From assembly GCF_958979055.1 (NCBI RefSeq), contig NC_084892.1:3675501-3739500 (forward strand): a stretch of DNA of 64,000 bases, in the 5' to 3' direction. This DNA is from Alnus glutinosa (lineage: Eukaryota; Streptophyta; Magnoliopsida; Fagales; Betulaceae). The notes below the pieces were generated by a model. That model was not told where the DNA came from. It saw only the letters and a program-made list of their open reading frames with translations, and did no database searches. Each line of letters starts with the position of its first letter. Within the stretch, counting starts at the first letter, position 1. The translations under genes and the position numbers were made by a program. Of this stretch, positions 41,412 to 54,507 are shown one piece after another.

Positions 41412-42497
41412 TGTTAGTTTTTGTGTTGGCTACATTCTGTTGGATAAAATCACTTCTATGTAATGTTGCTACTTTCACATGGATGCTGCTTTATCCAGAG
41501 TCTACTCTTAAGCTTTTTTCTTCAAGAAGATTCTGTGAAGTTTTCAAGGAAGTTTATTTTGGTTCCCTGTCAGCCGTCCGGACGACGTGGTCTCTCGTCC
41601 GGACGCTCATCAGTCAGCAACATCTGTCCGGACGACGAGAACTTTCCGTCCGGACGCCCATCAGTGTCTAAAATCTTTGAACAGTTCAAGATTGCATCCG
41701 TCCGGACGTATTGGTAAATCGTCCGGACGCTCTTTAGAGTTCGAGAAGATCCCAGTGTTCCAGTGCATCCGTTTGGACGACGTGGTTATACCGTCCGGAT
41801 GTCATTCAGTGTTTGACAAGTATTAGGGTTTCTGCCTCAAGACACAGTTATGGGAAGACGGCCGCTACAGTCCGGACGATGTCCTCCATAAGGCAAGTTG
41901 TGCACTCTAAGTTCAACCGTCCGGACGATCAAGCTTCAAATATGGAAATTACGTGCACCAGTTCAACCGTCCGGACATCAGCCTTCAGGGTTCGGACACT
42001 CCAAGCCTTATTATGCTAATTACGTACAGTTGAAGTGCAACCGTCCGGACGCTAGGGCAACACCTTCCGGACGTGGCCTTGTTATGGGAGCTTTCAGTGC
42101 TACTTTGGAAAGGCGGTTGCAGTTGACCATCCGGACGCTCGGTCAAGCCGTCCGGACACCCTCCCGTATTTTGGACATAAAATTTTACTCAAATATCAGA
42201 TTGGGACGAAATCGGCGTCGTTGGAAAGCTAACAAAATTTTCTATAAATTGAGCGTCCAGACGACCACTATACTCGCCCGGACGGAAGCCGTCCGGAAGG
42301 AAAGATTTGCTCGTCCGGACGGCCCTGGCTCCCATCCGGACGCGCGTGCCTCAGACTCCGTTTTTTACTCAATTTTGAATTTCCAAAGCCTATAAATAAG
42401 AGGCTTGAGGTATGCTTTCAACACTTAATTCGGTGGTGAATTCTTCACAGCTTAAAGAGGGTGTTTAGGGAGATATTGAAAATCTGCTAGCTCTCTA
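41412..42497 (+). mobile_element. 3'-truncated LTR fragment (unit C)
   Basis: Copy of 17806-18891 with the same right breakpoint. Confidence 0.9.
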
Positions 42498-44461
42498 GTT
42501 TAGGGAGATAAAAACAGTTGTAGGTACTCAAAAGTCTCTAAACCATGGGCAAAGATTCTTTGCCGCGTTCAATTTAGAAAAGATTTTTCAAACCATTAAT
42601 ATATGGTGTGCCCAAGCTACCAAAGACATTTTCCCATCTGCTTAATTTTAACAGCATTTTCTCTTTTTTTTGGAAAATTTTAATACTTCATTCCGTACTC
42701 AGGAAATTCGAGCTTTTTTCTCTAACAATATAATGTCACATATACAATTGAAAGACTTTACAATTCAAATTTTGTCCGTCACTTATTAACTGTTGCTTTA
42801 GCTAACCTATGTGCAACAGAGTTTGCTTCTCTTCTAGTGTGACAAATTTGCCAACTTTGCATCATACTCAACACCCCAAGCGTATCTTCCACTAACTGAT
42901 CATATCTACTCCAATTTCATTCTCTTCTAGTGTGGCATGCCTTTTTGTTTGGCACTTACTCATTTAGAGTAGTTACCACAAAACATTAAAGGTCTCTCGA
43001 TCTACCAATTAATTAATGCCTTGCAACCATTTGGGGCTTCACTTTATAACTCCATCATATTTAAACAAACAATATCAGTTGGATTCGGTTTGGGTCTAGT
43101 TTACCAGCTGAAAATAGACTAGTTAGAATATTGAGATATGTATCTTGATTCTCTAATATCCTATTATGGGATTCGTGTCTCAATTTCAAACAATATAGTT
43201 TCAATTTAAATTGAACCCAAGCGAATTGAAATAGCTTTCAGATATTAATTTATTCAACAGTCAGCGCAAACAATTAAGCAGTACGGGACAGCTTTCAGAT
43301 TACTTTGATACATTCGGATTCTACCATAAGTCGTAGGATTACCAGATTTACTCGATCAAGCATGTTCATTTGTTTTTAAGTACAAAATATCTCTTACCAA
43401 ATTTGACAGTAAAGGCAAACCCGGCCATAACTAGACTTGTAATGCTTTCACTATCGTTAAATGTCAATGTCAAAGCTCATCGCGTGAAGAATATATAAGC
43501 AGCCAAGCATGAATGCACCTTAATTTGCGCATGCAAGGACTGTGGAAGATTCCCAATATTTATAAATGTTAGTCTTTACTAGATAACAAAAAACCATTTT
43601 GAAAAAAATAGAAACCAACATACTTTCTTCAAGAAGTTTATTCACTATAAGATGAGATTCTATTAGAAGTAATACAATATAAATATAATGAGAGTTAATG
43701 AAGTTTTTAATCGATTAAAATGTTAATTATATAATTAAATTATTTGTCGATGAGCTTAAGATTTTGAAAATTTAGTGATTTTAGATGATACAAATTAGAA
43801 TCGTAGTCTTGAGTTTAAACTTTCACTCTATAATTTATTTTCATTTTAATTAAAATTAATAGTGTAGTCTTTGGGAATATCCAAATAGTGTATCTCCAAA
43901 GACTATTCACTATTAACTCAAAGACTTTTCAATCTTCCGTACGCGATTTGGAATTCAACAAAAAAACTGTTTTTTGCTAGGAAATTGTGGAGTTGAGATG
44001 ACAGGAAGCCCCACCTTTGCAGGAGATTGGCGAGGGAAATCTTCATGTAATGGGATTGCTGGGAGAATTTGGACGGAATTAGGGTTGAGGATTGAAGGTT
44101 GTGGAAAAGAAATGGGTTTAATTTTATATCTAGGGAAAATTGGTGATTGCATTGTTTGGGAGTTAATATGAAGAGATGGAGTGTGCTTTTGGTTAGAACC
44201 CTCGTTGCGACTTGAGATTAGGTGCACCATCTCCTTGTGCAATATCCATTGCCACCGCTCCACTCGTTAATGTTATTGTCCTAATTCTCTCACCGCTCGT
44301 CGCCGTCCTCTTTGATGCCATCCTGTGCTCATGTTGCAAGAGAGGGAGAGAAAAGGAATGGGCAATTTAAAAAATGACATAAATTTCTTACAAACTGATT
44401 ATTTGTACAAAACTTCTACTAACAAGCTTTTAAAAGTGACATGTAAAAAATTTGTGTCATT

Positions 44462-44464
<3 letters not shown>
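42498..44464. other. Unit-specific block (unit C)
   Basis: Copy of 18892-20860, with no recognised gene. The LINE RNase H remnant lies at about 42779-42906 (minus). An AT repeat follows at 44465-44524. Confidence 0.6.
42779..42906 (-). mobile_element. LINE RNase H C-terminal remnant (unit C)
   Basis: Same short frame as 19173-19300. Confidence 0.72.

Positions 44465-44524
<60 letters not shown>
44465..44524. repeat. AT microsatellite (about 60 bp)
   Basis: Homologue of 20861-20906. Confidence 0.95.
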
Positions 44525-44526
<2 letters not shown>

Positions 44527-45038
44527 ACTTCTGGCAGATATGGCTTCTAGCTTGTTGGTGATTTTTGGCTACGCTAGAGTGAAGTGAACGTACGCTTTAA
44601 GGGACGGCCGGACTAGGGCCATTAACGTTCATATAGACAGTACTCCAAGCAAGCGTTGACTTTGACGGACATAGTGCTGTTGCCTTCGATCTGGATATTA
44701 TGGTCATGAGACTCTTCACCGGTTGACATTCTCCTCGCATGAAGAAAGCCTAAATCCATGGGCTATGCTCGATCGTCTATAAATCAAATTCTTTTTATCG
44801 AAATATTTAAGTTTCTTAAACACATAGAAGGATATAGCACGAAATTCGTTCAACTTTCTGCACGTGAAAACAATATAAAAGGAACCAATTTGAGGTGTTT
44901 ATTGTATATATTGCTGTTACATGCATGCACCAACACGAAGTTTGGTTGGATGGAATACATTGCAATTGTAGACAAAGTCAAACAATTGCAGAGTGTGAAT
45001 TGAAACAATTACATAAATTATCAAATTATTTGAATCAA

Positions 45039-45091
<53 letters not shown>

Positions 45092-45111
45092 GTGTGTGTG
45101 TGTGTGTGTGT
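45039..45111. repeat. AT/GT compound microsatellite beside SDR copy D
   Basis: A short AT tract followed by about 60 bp of GT repeats with one TTATG interruption, at the site where copies A-C have pure AT. It ends 9 bp from the SDR stop codon. Confidence 0.95.
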
Positions 45112-45119
45112 TTGGGTTA

Positions 45120-46079
<960 letters not shown>

Positions 46080-46145
46080 CTTTAGCTTATTGTTTGTGAG
46101 AATGTGAGAATGTTTTTCAATGTGAAGATCAGCTGGTTTGGAGGG

Positions 46146-46154
46146 CCTTTTATA
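46146..46154 (-). promoter_or_regulatory. TATA box of SDR copy D
   Basis: TATAAAAGG on the minus strand, 67 bp upstream of the ATG at 46079. Confidence 0.65.
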
Positions 46155-46475
46155 ATCAAAAAGGCTGTGTTTATTTCTACGAAACCAGCAACATTTTACA
46201 ATTAATTTCCAATGGTGCATGTGCGTGGGGCTCCACTGGATGTTCTTATCCATTTCATTGTATACTAAAAGTCATTCAAACGCTTTTAATAAAATTTAAA
46301 AAATGTTAAATTGTATAAACCGTTAAATATATTAATTTTAAATTCTAATTATAAAATAATTATTATCTATTTAAGGTGTGAATGTACTGTGATGTTTTAG
46401 TGTGATGTTAATGTTTACTGCATGCATCAAAAGTAAACAATATGAACGCGGAGTTTTCTTTTTTCATGTAAAATT

Positions 46476-46564
46476 GATTCGACGACCATTGACTCTTTTT
46501 ATGTTTTTTATTGAAAAAACCAAAAAACAAAAAAAAAAACAAAAAAGTCAATAGTCGTCGAATC
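46476..46564. repeat. Short inverted repeat upstream of SDR copy D
   Basis: Same arms as 11185-11262. Homology to units B/C ends soon after (about 46640), where D carries a deletion and joins the sequence also seen at about 11590 onward in unit A. Confidence 0.72.
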
Positions 46565-46639
46565 TTATCAACCAATATTTGATTCGAGTTTTTCTATTAA
46601 ATTAATTAATGTTGTTATTTCAATTAAATGATAACAATT

Positions 46640-49483
46640 AATTAATTATTTTTATTAATTAAATAAAAATATCTTTTAGTATTTTGTGCCGGTGAAGTCA
46701 ACGAAAATATTTTTTAAGTTAATAATTTTGTTACGAGAAAAAATGGTTTTTTTTTTTTTTTTTTTAAACAAATACTAATCAAAGGTGGAAAGAAATAGAT
46801 GTAGTCATATCCGTACGTACATTTGCTGCTTGCATCAAAAGTAAACATTAACAACCAAGTACGTTTACAAATCCTTGAGTGGTAGGGCAATAATTGAATT
46901 TTCAAGGAAAATTGATTCGACGACCATTGACCCTTAGCAACCAATATTAAAAAGTGAAATTAAAAAACATCAATTTTAAAATACAATTTTTAAACAATTG
47001 TGTCAATTAAGTGTTTAGTAAAGTCTCTAAAAATTTTAAAATTTTCTCTAAATTTTATGTATTTTTAATGAGTTGAACCCCAAAATTAATATCTTATCCT
47101 ACAAAATATTCTTCTCTCACATTAAAGCTTCAAAACAAATTTTCCTTTGCCTCCTAATAAAGAAGATCTCCCCTTCCACCAATGGTCCGTTTGGATTTAC
47201 GATTTCAAAAGGTGCGATTTAAAAATAGCGATTTTAAAATGTGCAATTTCAAAAAATGATTTTTAAAAACATAATTAAGCGTTTGGCAAAATCGCAGTTT
47301 GGCCTTTAAAATCGCAGTTTAGCCTTTTAAAATACTACATTTTCAAAAAAGCACTACATTGCCTGCGATTTGAATAAGCACTTTTCTGCGTTTTCAAATC
47401 ACAATTTTTTAAAAACGCAGTTTTCAGACGGTTCATTTTCTGCGATTTAGTTTAAAATCGCATTTTTTCTGTACGAAATCGCAATCCTAAACGCACCCCG
47501 ACGCCGCTCTATTCCATATTCATTGCCTCCTTGTCCTTTGTATTGGCTTTGCCACTCTCCGCACATGTAAAATAATTAAGGTTTTTGTGAGTTTTTTTTT
47601 TTTTTTTTCTTTAAATGTTGGTAATGGTATTTGACATTGTTAGATTAATTTGAGTGATTTTTGGATAGTTTCCATCACAGTGAAAAATCTACTTTTCGTA
47701 TCAACCAAATAATGGAAAACATTTTCGATATTATTTTCAATGTCTCAACCAAATAATGAAAACTTGGTACTTTTTTCAAAAATAAGATTTTTCCTCGTAA
47801 ACTATTTTACATCCAAACAAATGCAACCTATAAGTTATATATGCATACTTTCTTTCACTTTCTACATTTGTTCGGTATTTCTAGATTCTACATCATTTGT
47901 AATATGTTGGGTCTGTCAAATTGTCAATTTGATTACATAAAAGATTTGAGATTTAATTAATCACATCATTAAATTTATTTTTTGTAATTACCTTAAAAAA
48001 TGAGAAATGTTTGATTTTAATTTTTTTCATATTTTATTTTTTTTTGTCTATTTTCGTAATTTTGATGTGCAAATTAAGGTTAAATTTGTAAAATCACACG
48101 TGAATTTCACATATTTAATAATAAATTTGAAAAACAAATATTCAAAAAAAAATAAAAATAAAAATTGGAAGACACGAAAGTGGAAACACATTACTTAAAA
48201 AATTGTGTGTGTACGAGAAAACTTTTAGCCGTTATTTTTCTTCTCCCACCAACCGACCCTCCAATCCCTGTCTATGACCAAACCCAGGTTCCGACCCCTT
48301 TTTGGCTTTGACTATAATATCTCCCATATTTATTAAGTTGGAAACTAAAAGAGATAAAAACACAACGACGAAGACTCCAATCCCTTTGACATCCACTTAT
48401 ATATATATATTAATAATAAAAATCCCTTTGACTCTTCTTTCACATAGTTATTTAATTAGAAAATAAATGAGAAAAAGCACAACGACAGAGACTCCAATAC
48501 CTTTGACATCTCTTTGGCATATTTACTTAATTAGAAAATTAATAAGAAAAAACATAGATTCCTTATGTCTATTATTTTATGAGTAATGCTATGTATCATA
48601 TAAATATTTTACAAAATAGTAGTTATTGATTATTATTTTTTATTTTTTTCTAACTATGACCTCTCTAATATTACTAGACCTTGACATGTTAGCTTTTTGA
48701 GATATTTATAAAATATTTGTATAGTATATAACATTACTCTTATTCTAGACGTACAAAAGGTATGAAGGTTGATTTGTTCTTCCTTCTCTTGTTTATCGTG
48801 GATTGGAATCCACAATTTGAGAGAAATCACATGTGATCCAGTTGTTCGGGTAAATGGATTAATTGGTAGTCCAAAATTTATTTGAATAAGTAGGTTCCAT
48901 ATGAGCTCTTTCTCATTAATTAACAATTTGGATAGCTAATTAATGTAAATCCTTACAATGTTTATTGTATCCTGAACAAATACCAGCAATTCTTTTTCTT
49001 TTTTTCTTTTTTTTTTTAAATAAATATTGGGCGAATTTGGAATGAAGTGACATCCAGTTTTGTGATGATGATAAATTACAAGTCATAAGAGGTTGCTTTT
49101 CCTGAAATTAAAAAGTATATGCTTGAGCTACTAAAATATTTTATTATAATTTTCCTACAAATTTATGTGGCAATTCATAAATTATAAAAATAAATGTTAT
49201 GTGAACAAATTACTGGTGTAGGATTAATATTTATTTTAAATTGCATTTGCTTACCAAGTAGGAGTTATAGAAGGAAGAGTTGGAAGTCATATCTTTTTAG
49301 GATTGGTGTCGTATAAAAAAGGAATACACGCTTTAATAAAAGTCAACATTGAATCTTATCAATTCTGCATACTAGTTCTTTTTCTTTTTCTTTTCTTCCT
49401 TTTTTTTTTTCAAATTCAAAAATTCAAAGGGAGAAAGGGGGATTCCACAAAGGGGGAAAGGGTATTGAGAATTGTCTTTAAAG
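46640..49483. repeat. Unit D spacer block, left part
   Basis: Non-coding homologue of the spacer. It contains a complete MITE (47185-47497). Relative to unit 0 it has an internal deletion of roughly 1.2 kb at about 49205, where sequence equivalent to 2300 joins sequence equivalent to about 3545. Confidence 0.75.
47185..47497. mobile_element. MITE family M, complete copy
   Basis: About 313 bp with terminal inverted repeats: GGTCCGTTTGGATTTACGAT at the left and the inverse of GATTGCGATTTC/GGTGCGTTTAGG at the right. Unit 0 near 700 has the flanking words CCCCTTCCACC and CTCTATTCC without the insertion. Non-coding. Superfamily not assigned; a target duplication is not clear. Confidence 0.75.
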
Positions 49484-50444
49484 ACTAATGCTTCATTTGC
49501 TTCGACGTAAAATAGCTTTCGTCGTAAAATGATTTCAAGGAAGTCATTTTTCTAGAAAATATTTTTCGCCGAAAGCATTTTTCGGTGTTTGACGTGTACG
49601 AAAAATCATAAATATTTTTATTCAATCATATTAACATATAAAAATCAATTTTTATTCAAAACATATAAATATTAATGTAAAATAATATAAAAATCACCGG
49701 TGACGAGATTCCGTCACTGACCGATAGGATTTTGGCAACTTTTACCGGATTCCGACTATTATAGCCAAAATCCGAGATAAAGGTCAGAATCTGGACAGTT
49801 TCGTCAAAATTTGGGTTGGCCAGATTCCGGCAAAAATTGCCGGAATCCGGCACAGAACAGCCAGACTCTAACCCACTTGCTGGAATCCTGCTAGGATCGC
49901 TGGAATTCGGCCGTTCTGGCCGAAATTTTTTGGCTAGATCCGACCGGGAGGTCGGCTGGAACTCGGCCGTTCTGGCCAAATCTGTCTGGCTAGTTGGCCG
50001 TTCTGGCCGAGACGTTCTGTCCAGATCTAGCCAGCGGGCCGTTCTGGCTAGATTCTGGCCAAATGGCAGGAATACGTCCAATTTGGTCTCCAGAATCCGG
50101 GCTAACCGGATTCTAGCAGAGATGGCTGGATTCCATCGCCGGATTCTGGCAACATTGACCGGATGTTGTCAGATTTCGGTATCGGCACGATTTCAGTGAT
50201 GGTCGACTACTTGAATGTGAAGGTCGACTGTGTCATTTAAAATGGATCGAATGCGTCTAGCGTCTTCGAAAAACGCTTTACGCTTCTAAAAAGCGTAAAT
50301 TATTTTTCAAAATTTATTAAGCATTTTTGGTCAAATAGAAATCATTTTTCGATTGACTATTATTTTCGCCCCTATTAAACACCGGAAAAATGCCGAAATC
50401 ATTTTTCAGAAATCATTTTATGCAGAAACAAACGGAAAATTAGT
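49484..50444. mobile_element. Inverted-repeat element E, copy D1, complete
   Basis: Left end ACTAATGCTTCATTTG, right end ...CGGAAAATTAGT, CCGG-rich inside. The most diverged complete copy in the window. Confidence 0.7.
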
Positions 50445-51010
50445 ATAATTTATGTTTTCCATCAGAAGTATTTGCAAATTTAGTAAACATATGTAAAAAT
50501 AATTAACAATTTAGTAAAAATATGTTTTTTGAAATCGCAAACCCAAACAAACCCTAAGTGGAGCCATGGCCTTTCTAGATTTTTCAAATTTTGTTTTAAT
50601 AAGTTAAATAATATATATATATATACATATTTAGGCTTAAAAAATTAAGTTCGATCCCTATTAAAATTAAATTTGACCTTTATTCATATTTTAACCCTTT
50701 CAAATAAGAAATATTGATTGTCCTGATCTTATCTTACTGGAATAGGATTAATATTTATTTTAGATTTTATCATTTGCTTACCAAGTAGGAGTTAGAAAAG
50801 GAAGAGTTGGAAGTCATATCTTTTTAGGATTGGTATCGTATAAAAAAGGAATACACGCTTTAATAAAAGTCAACATTGAATCTTATCAATTCTGCATACT
50901 AGTTCTTTTTCTTTTTCTTTTCTTTTTATTTTTTTTTCAAATTCAAAAATTCAAAGGGAGAAAGGGGGATTCCACAAAAGGGGAAAGGGTATTGAGAATT
51001 GTCTTTAAAG
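50445..51010. repeat. Second spacer copy inside unit D
   Basis: Sequence equivalent to about 3350-3806 of unit 0 (from GAAATCGCAAACCC to the E element). The flank and element were thus duplicated locally. Non-coding; the short frame at 50830-51015 duplicates that at 49303-49488 and runs through a poly-T tract. Confidence 0.75.
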
Positions 51011-51762
51011 ACTAATGCTCTGTTTATTTCGACGTAAAATGGTTTTCGTCAAAAAATGATTTTAAGAAAGTCATTTTTCTAGAAAATATTTTTCGCCGAA
51101 AGCATTTTTCGGTGTTTGACGCGTACGAAAAATCACAAATATTTTTATTCAATCATATTAACATATAAAAATCAATTTTTATTCAAAACATATAAATATT
51201 AATGTAAAATAATATAAAAATCACCGGTGACGTTATTCCGTCACTGATCGACAAGATTTCGGCCACTTTTACAGGATTCCGGCTACTATAGCCAGAATCC
51301 GAGATAAAGGCCAGAATTCTAACAGTTTTGTCAGAATTTGGGTTGGCCGGATTCCGGCCAAAACTGTCGGAATCCGGCACAGAACGGCCGAACTCAAGCC
51401 CACTGGCCGGAATCCTACCAGAACCGTTGGAATCCGACCATTTTGGCCAGATCCCGGCCAGTCGACAGGGATCTAGCCGTTCTGGCCGGAATTTTTTGGC
51501 TAGATCCGTCCAACCGGCCGATTGGAACTCGGTTGTTCTAGCCAGATCTGTCCGGCCAGCCGGCCATTCTAGCCGGGATGTTCTGTCCAGATCCAGCCAG
51601 CTGAGATTCGGCCGTTCTGGCCAGATGGCCGAAATACGTTCAGTTTGGTCACCGAAATCTGGGTTGACCAAATTTCGACAAAGATGGTCGGATTCTGACG
51701 ACATTGACCGGATGTTGTCGGATTTCGGTACTGGTAAGATTTCGGTGATGGTCGACTGCTTG
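51011..51762. mobile_element. Inverted-repeat element E, copy D2, 3'-truncated
   Basis: Normal left end. Ends at GGTCGACTGCTTG, joined to ACATCCACTTATATAT of the spacer. Stretch 51763-51904 is a further spacer piece (equivalent to about 48388-48530) that holds the Pack-MULE target site. Confidence 0.72.
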
Positions 51763-51904
51763 ACATCCACTTATATATATATATTAATAATAAAAATCCC
51801 TTTGGCTCTTCTTTCACATATTTATTTGATTAGAAAATAAATGAGAAAAAGCACAACGACAGAGACTCCAATACCTTTGACATCTCTTTGGCATATTTAC
51901 TTAA

Positions 51905-52030
51905 GGGGAAAGTACACTTTACCCTCCTGATTTATCCACCTATTGGCAATTTGACGCCCAATGTTCAATTTTTGGTAGATGACCCCCCTAACGTTTACCA
52001 CGTGTGTCAATCTAGACCTTCCGTCCACCA
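51905..52030 (+). repeat. Left terminal inverted repeat of the Pack-MULE
   Basis: Contains GGGGAAAGTACACTTTA, ATTGGCAATTTGACGCCCAA and CTTCCGTCCAC, all mirrored at the right end. Confidence 0.9.
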
Positions 52031-52538
52031 AGTCCATGAAAAGTGATAGAAAAATGTCACGTGCGTTGTACATGACATTTTAAAGCCCATCTTTCCAAAA
52101 ATTGCCCCAGATCAAAACGGTGAGTTTCACAAAGTTAACGTCAGCATCATTCCTTGAAATTTCGACGATTGAAAGAGCCAAAAGAAAATCTCAATTCATA
52201 AAGTTAAACATAGATCTGTCCGGTATGAAAACTGTACGTCCTTAGGGGCTTTCTATTATGGGTTTTGGGGTCTCACTAGGCCTATCCTCCACGGCGAAGC
52301 CAACGCTGGAGACCAACTCCTTTTGCATCTCTCTCACGCCATCATCGACAGCTAAGCGAACGACGCCGCTTAGCCCTCGCGGCGAATTATCCTCTACGAA
52401 GCACCGAATCCCAACCTCGCTCTCCTGGAATTGTTCACTTGTAGAGATCAGTTGGTTCCTAATTGCGCTCAGTCCTCATGCCCACATCAAAGATTGCTGC
52501 GTGTACCTAGTCGGTGACAGTTGTGTCTCTATCAAGAA

Positions 52539-52572
52539 CAGGACATGCACGAGACACGTCGTGCATGTCCTG
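52539..52572. repeat. Perfect 14-bp hairpin inside the Pack-MULE
   Basis: Arms CAGGACATGCACGA (52539-52552) and TCGTGCATGTCCTG (52559-52572), with the 6-base loop GACACG. Confidence 0.8.
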
Positions 52573-53051
52573 GATGAATCAAGAATAGGACTCCGACACC
52601 TTAGAGCAGTGACTACACCATCAGTGAATACCTAGATGCCAAAACTGACCAAACCATGAGAGCAAAGCACCAAAAGGAAAATTCTTGATTCTTCCATTTT
52701 TGTTTTTGACAAGGAAAATTCTGCATGATCTGCGGGCTTCAATGGACGAGTATCTTGGACAGCATCATGGTATGCGTGGCTGTGTGCATGAGCATCACTA
52801 GGAACATGGGCAGTAGGTTGGTGTGCGTGGTTGTGCATGTGCAATAGCGCCACTAGGAATGTGGACAGTAGCTACGTGGACAACAAATTCTAGTGTACCT
52901 AATGAATGAGCAAAACGGGTACTGGCATTGAGGAGGATATCAAATGCATCATGTTGGCCAGCTTCCATAGTGAAATCTCCACGAAGAGGTTGGACCACTG
53001 TTTGGGTGTGATTGAGTTGGATTGGTTGTGCTGTAACAGTGAGAATGGGGG

Positions 53052-53220
53052 AATTCTCCAATATGGACACCAACTTTCCGACCTGTACCGGCAACGTGTT
53101 CCCCAGATTGTAGACTCTTAGCTGCACCGAGCCATGCTTCTTTCCTCTGCTGATGGTGCTCTTCTCCGCCGTGTCCAGCGCCCCGATGCACCCTTTCACG
53201 ATGTCGTTGATGTACGACTT
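53052..53220 (-). pseudogene. Captured UDP-glucuronate 4-epimerase fragment 2
   Basis: The minus-strand frame includes YINDIVKGCIGALDTAEKST, then a basic linker, then VQLRVYNLGNTLPVQVGKLV and SILEN. This corresponds to the C-terminal third of plant GAE proteins (YIDDIVKGCLGALDTAEKST, then FNLGNTSPV). It sits in an open frame (52798-53271) that continues into unrelated residues on both sides. The intact enzyme converts UDP-glucuronate to UDP-galacturonate for pectin synthesis; this piece lacks most of the fold. Confidence 0.85.
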
Positions 53221-53416
53221 ACGATAAATCACGCGCCACCTCCTTCTCCTCCTGTCTCCAGTACACGTCAATGGTCTTACCTAGTAAGATGTCTATTGCA
53301 ACAAATATGGGAACTGCTGAATGGAAGACAATGAATGTGTCAATTGTGAAGGATTCTTGTTTGTAGGATTCTTGTGTCTCTAATTAGCAACTGTTCAGTT
53401 GTTCCGTATGTCTTAT

Positions 53417-53530
53417 TGGATTCAGCATGGCTTTTTGGGTTAAATGGGAGGGAGACATCAATCAAGGTGTGGAAGGCCCTGTATTATAGTTGGCACTATA
53501 CTGATGCTATGTATAATCTAGGGGTTATAA
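53417..53530 (+). pseudogene. Captured SPINDLY TPR fragment
   Basis: Plus-strand frames read VKWEGDINQGV and, after a frame change, WKALYYSWHYTDAMYNLGV. SPINDLY, the protein O-fucosyltransferase acting in gibberellin signalling, has VKLEGDVTQGV...KALYYNWHYADAMYNLGV in its TPR region. Thirty or so codons of one repeat are left, broken by a frameshift. It lies in opposite orientation to the epimerase pieces that flank it. Confidence 0.78.
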
Positions 53531-53835
53531 ACATCGAGAAACAGGACCCAAGATAGTTCACATGCTAAACGCTGACACTCTGTTCTCCCCTGTTCTACAC
53601 AACCAAAACAGGGGAGAATACAGTTGTTCTCACTCTCACTCACTCACTGTCAACTGGTAGTCGAAGCCCTCAAGCGGCAACTCAGCTAGAACTCAAAATG
53701 CTGCATCGATTCAGTACGTGATCACCATGAACTGATCGAGTTCTGGGTCCTTTGAAGTCTCTCTTGAAGTTAAAACAACACCGTTTCCCAAACTAAAGTC
53801 GTTTCCAGCAAGGAGAAGAAATTTAAACGCCAGCT

Positions 53836-53958
53836 CAGGCCGGTGAGGGAGAGGCCGCAGATGTGGTTGTGGGTGTGGGCGATTTCTTCTCCGGCCTTCT
53901 TGGTGGCAGTGTAGAAACTGGCATGCTGGTTGGTCGGGTGCAATTCGGAGAATGGTTC
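53836..53958 (-). pseudogene. Captured UDP-glucuronate 4-epimerase fragment 1
   Basis: Minus-strand codons give PFSELHPTNQHASFYTATKK then AGEEIAHTHNHICGLSLTGL, matching the GAE segment around the catalytic YxxxK motif. About 40 residues are missing between this piece and fragment 2. It reads in the same direction and correct order, suggesting one capture followed by interruption. Confidence 0.85.
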
Positions 53959-54094
53959 TCGGTGTAGAAATTGTGTGTTTTTGACTAATTAAATGAAATT
54001 GTGTGTTTTGAATGGAGGGATGATTTTGGAAAGCTAGGCTTTAAGTGGTCACGTGCATTGCACAAGACCCTCTTTCCGTCACTTTAGACGGACT

Positions 54095-54220
54095 AAGTGG
54101 ACGGAAGGTTCAGATTGACACAAGTGGTAAACGTCAGGGGGGTCATCTACCGAAAATTGAACATTGGGCGTCAAATTGCCAATAGGTGGATAGATCAGGA
54201 GGATAAAGTGTACTTTGCCC
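54095..54220 (-). repeat. Right terminal inverted repeat of the Pack-MULE
   Basis: Inverse copy of 51905-52030 with few differences. Confidence 0.9.
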
Positions 54221-54229
54221 TTTACTTAA

Positions 54230-54507
54230 TTAGAAAATTAATAAGAAAAAACATAGATTCCTTGTCTATTATTTTATGAGTAATGCTATGTATCATATAA
54301 ATATTTTACAAAATAGTAGTTATTGATTATTATTTTTTATTTTTTTCTAACTATGACCTCTCAAATATTACTAGACCTTGACATGTTAGCTTTTTGAGAT
54401 ATTTATGAAATATTTGTATAGTATATAACATTACTCATATTCTAGACGTACAAAAGGTATGAAGGTTGAGTTGTTCTTCCTTCTCTTGTTTATCGTGGAT
54501 TGGGATC
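54230..54507. repeat. Unit D spacer piece between Pack-MULE and copia
   Basis: Non-coding; homologous to about 48536-48810. It stops at GGATTGGGATC, where the copia LTR begins. Confidence 0.8.

Larger units (their letters stand above)
51905..54220. mobile_element. Pack-MULE (2316 bp) carrying gene fragments
   Basis: The long terminal inverted repeats begin GGGGAAAGTACACTTTA (51905) and, inverted, GGGCAAAGTACACTTTA (54220). They match well for about 125 bp and weakly to about 170 bp. A perfect 9-bp target duplication, TTTACTTAA, flanks the element (51896-51904 and 54221-54229), as expected for Mutator-like elements. There is no transposase. The inside carries pieces of UDP-glucuronate 4-epimerase (two, minus strand) and of SPINDLY (plus strand), plus unassigned GC-rich sequence. 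The target site uninterrupted is seen at e.g. 48527-48535. Confidence 0.92.

Noticed and set aside
52258..52635. A 125-codon plus-strand frame within the Pack-MULE
   Set aside because: No recognised family; it begins close to the terminal repeat and spans the hairpin. It could be captured exon sequence, but I cannot name a donor.
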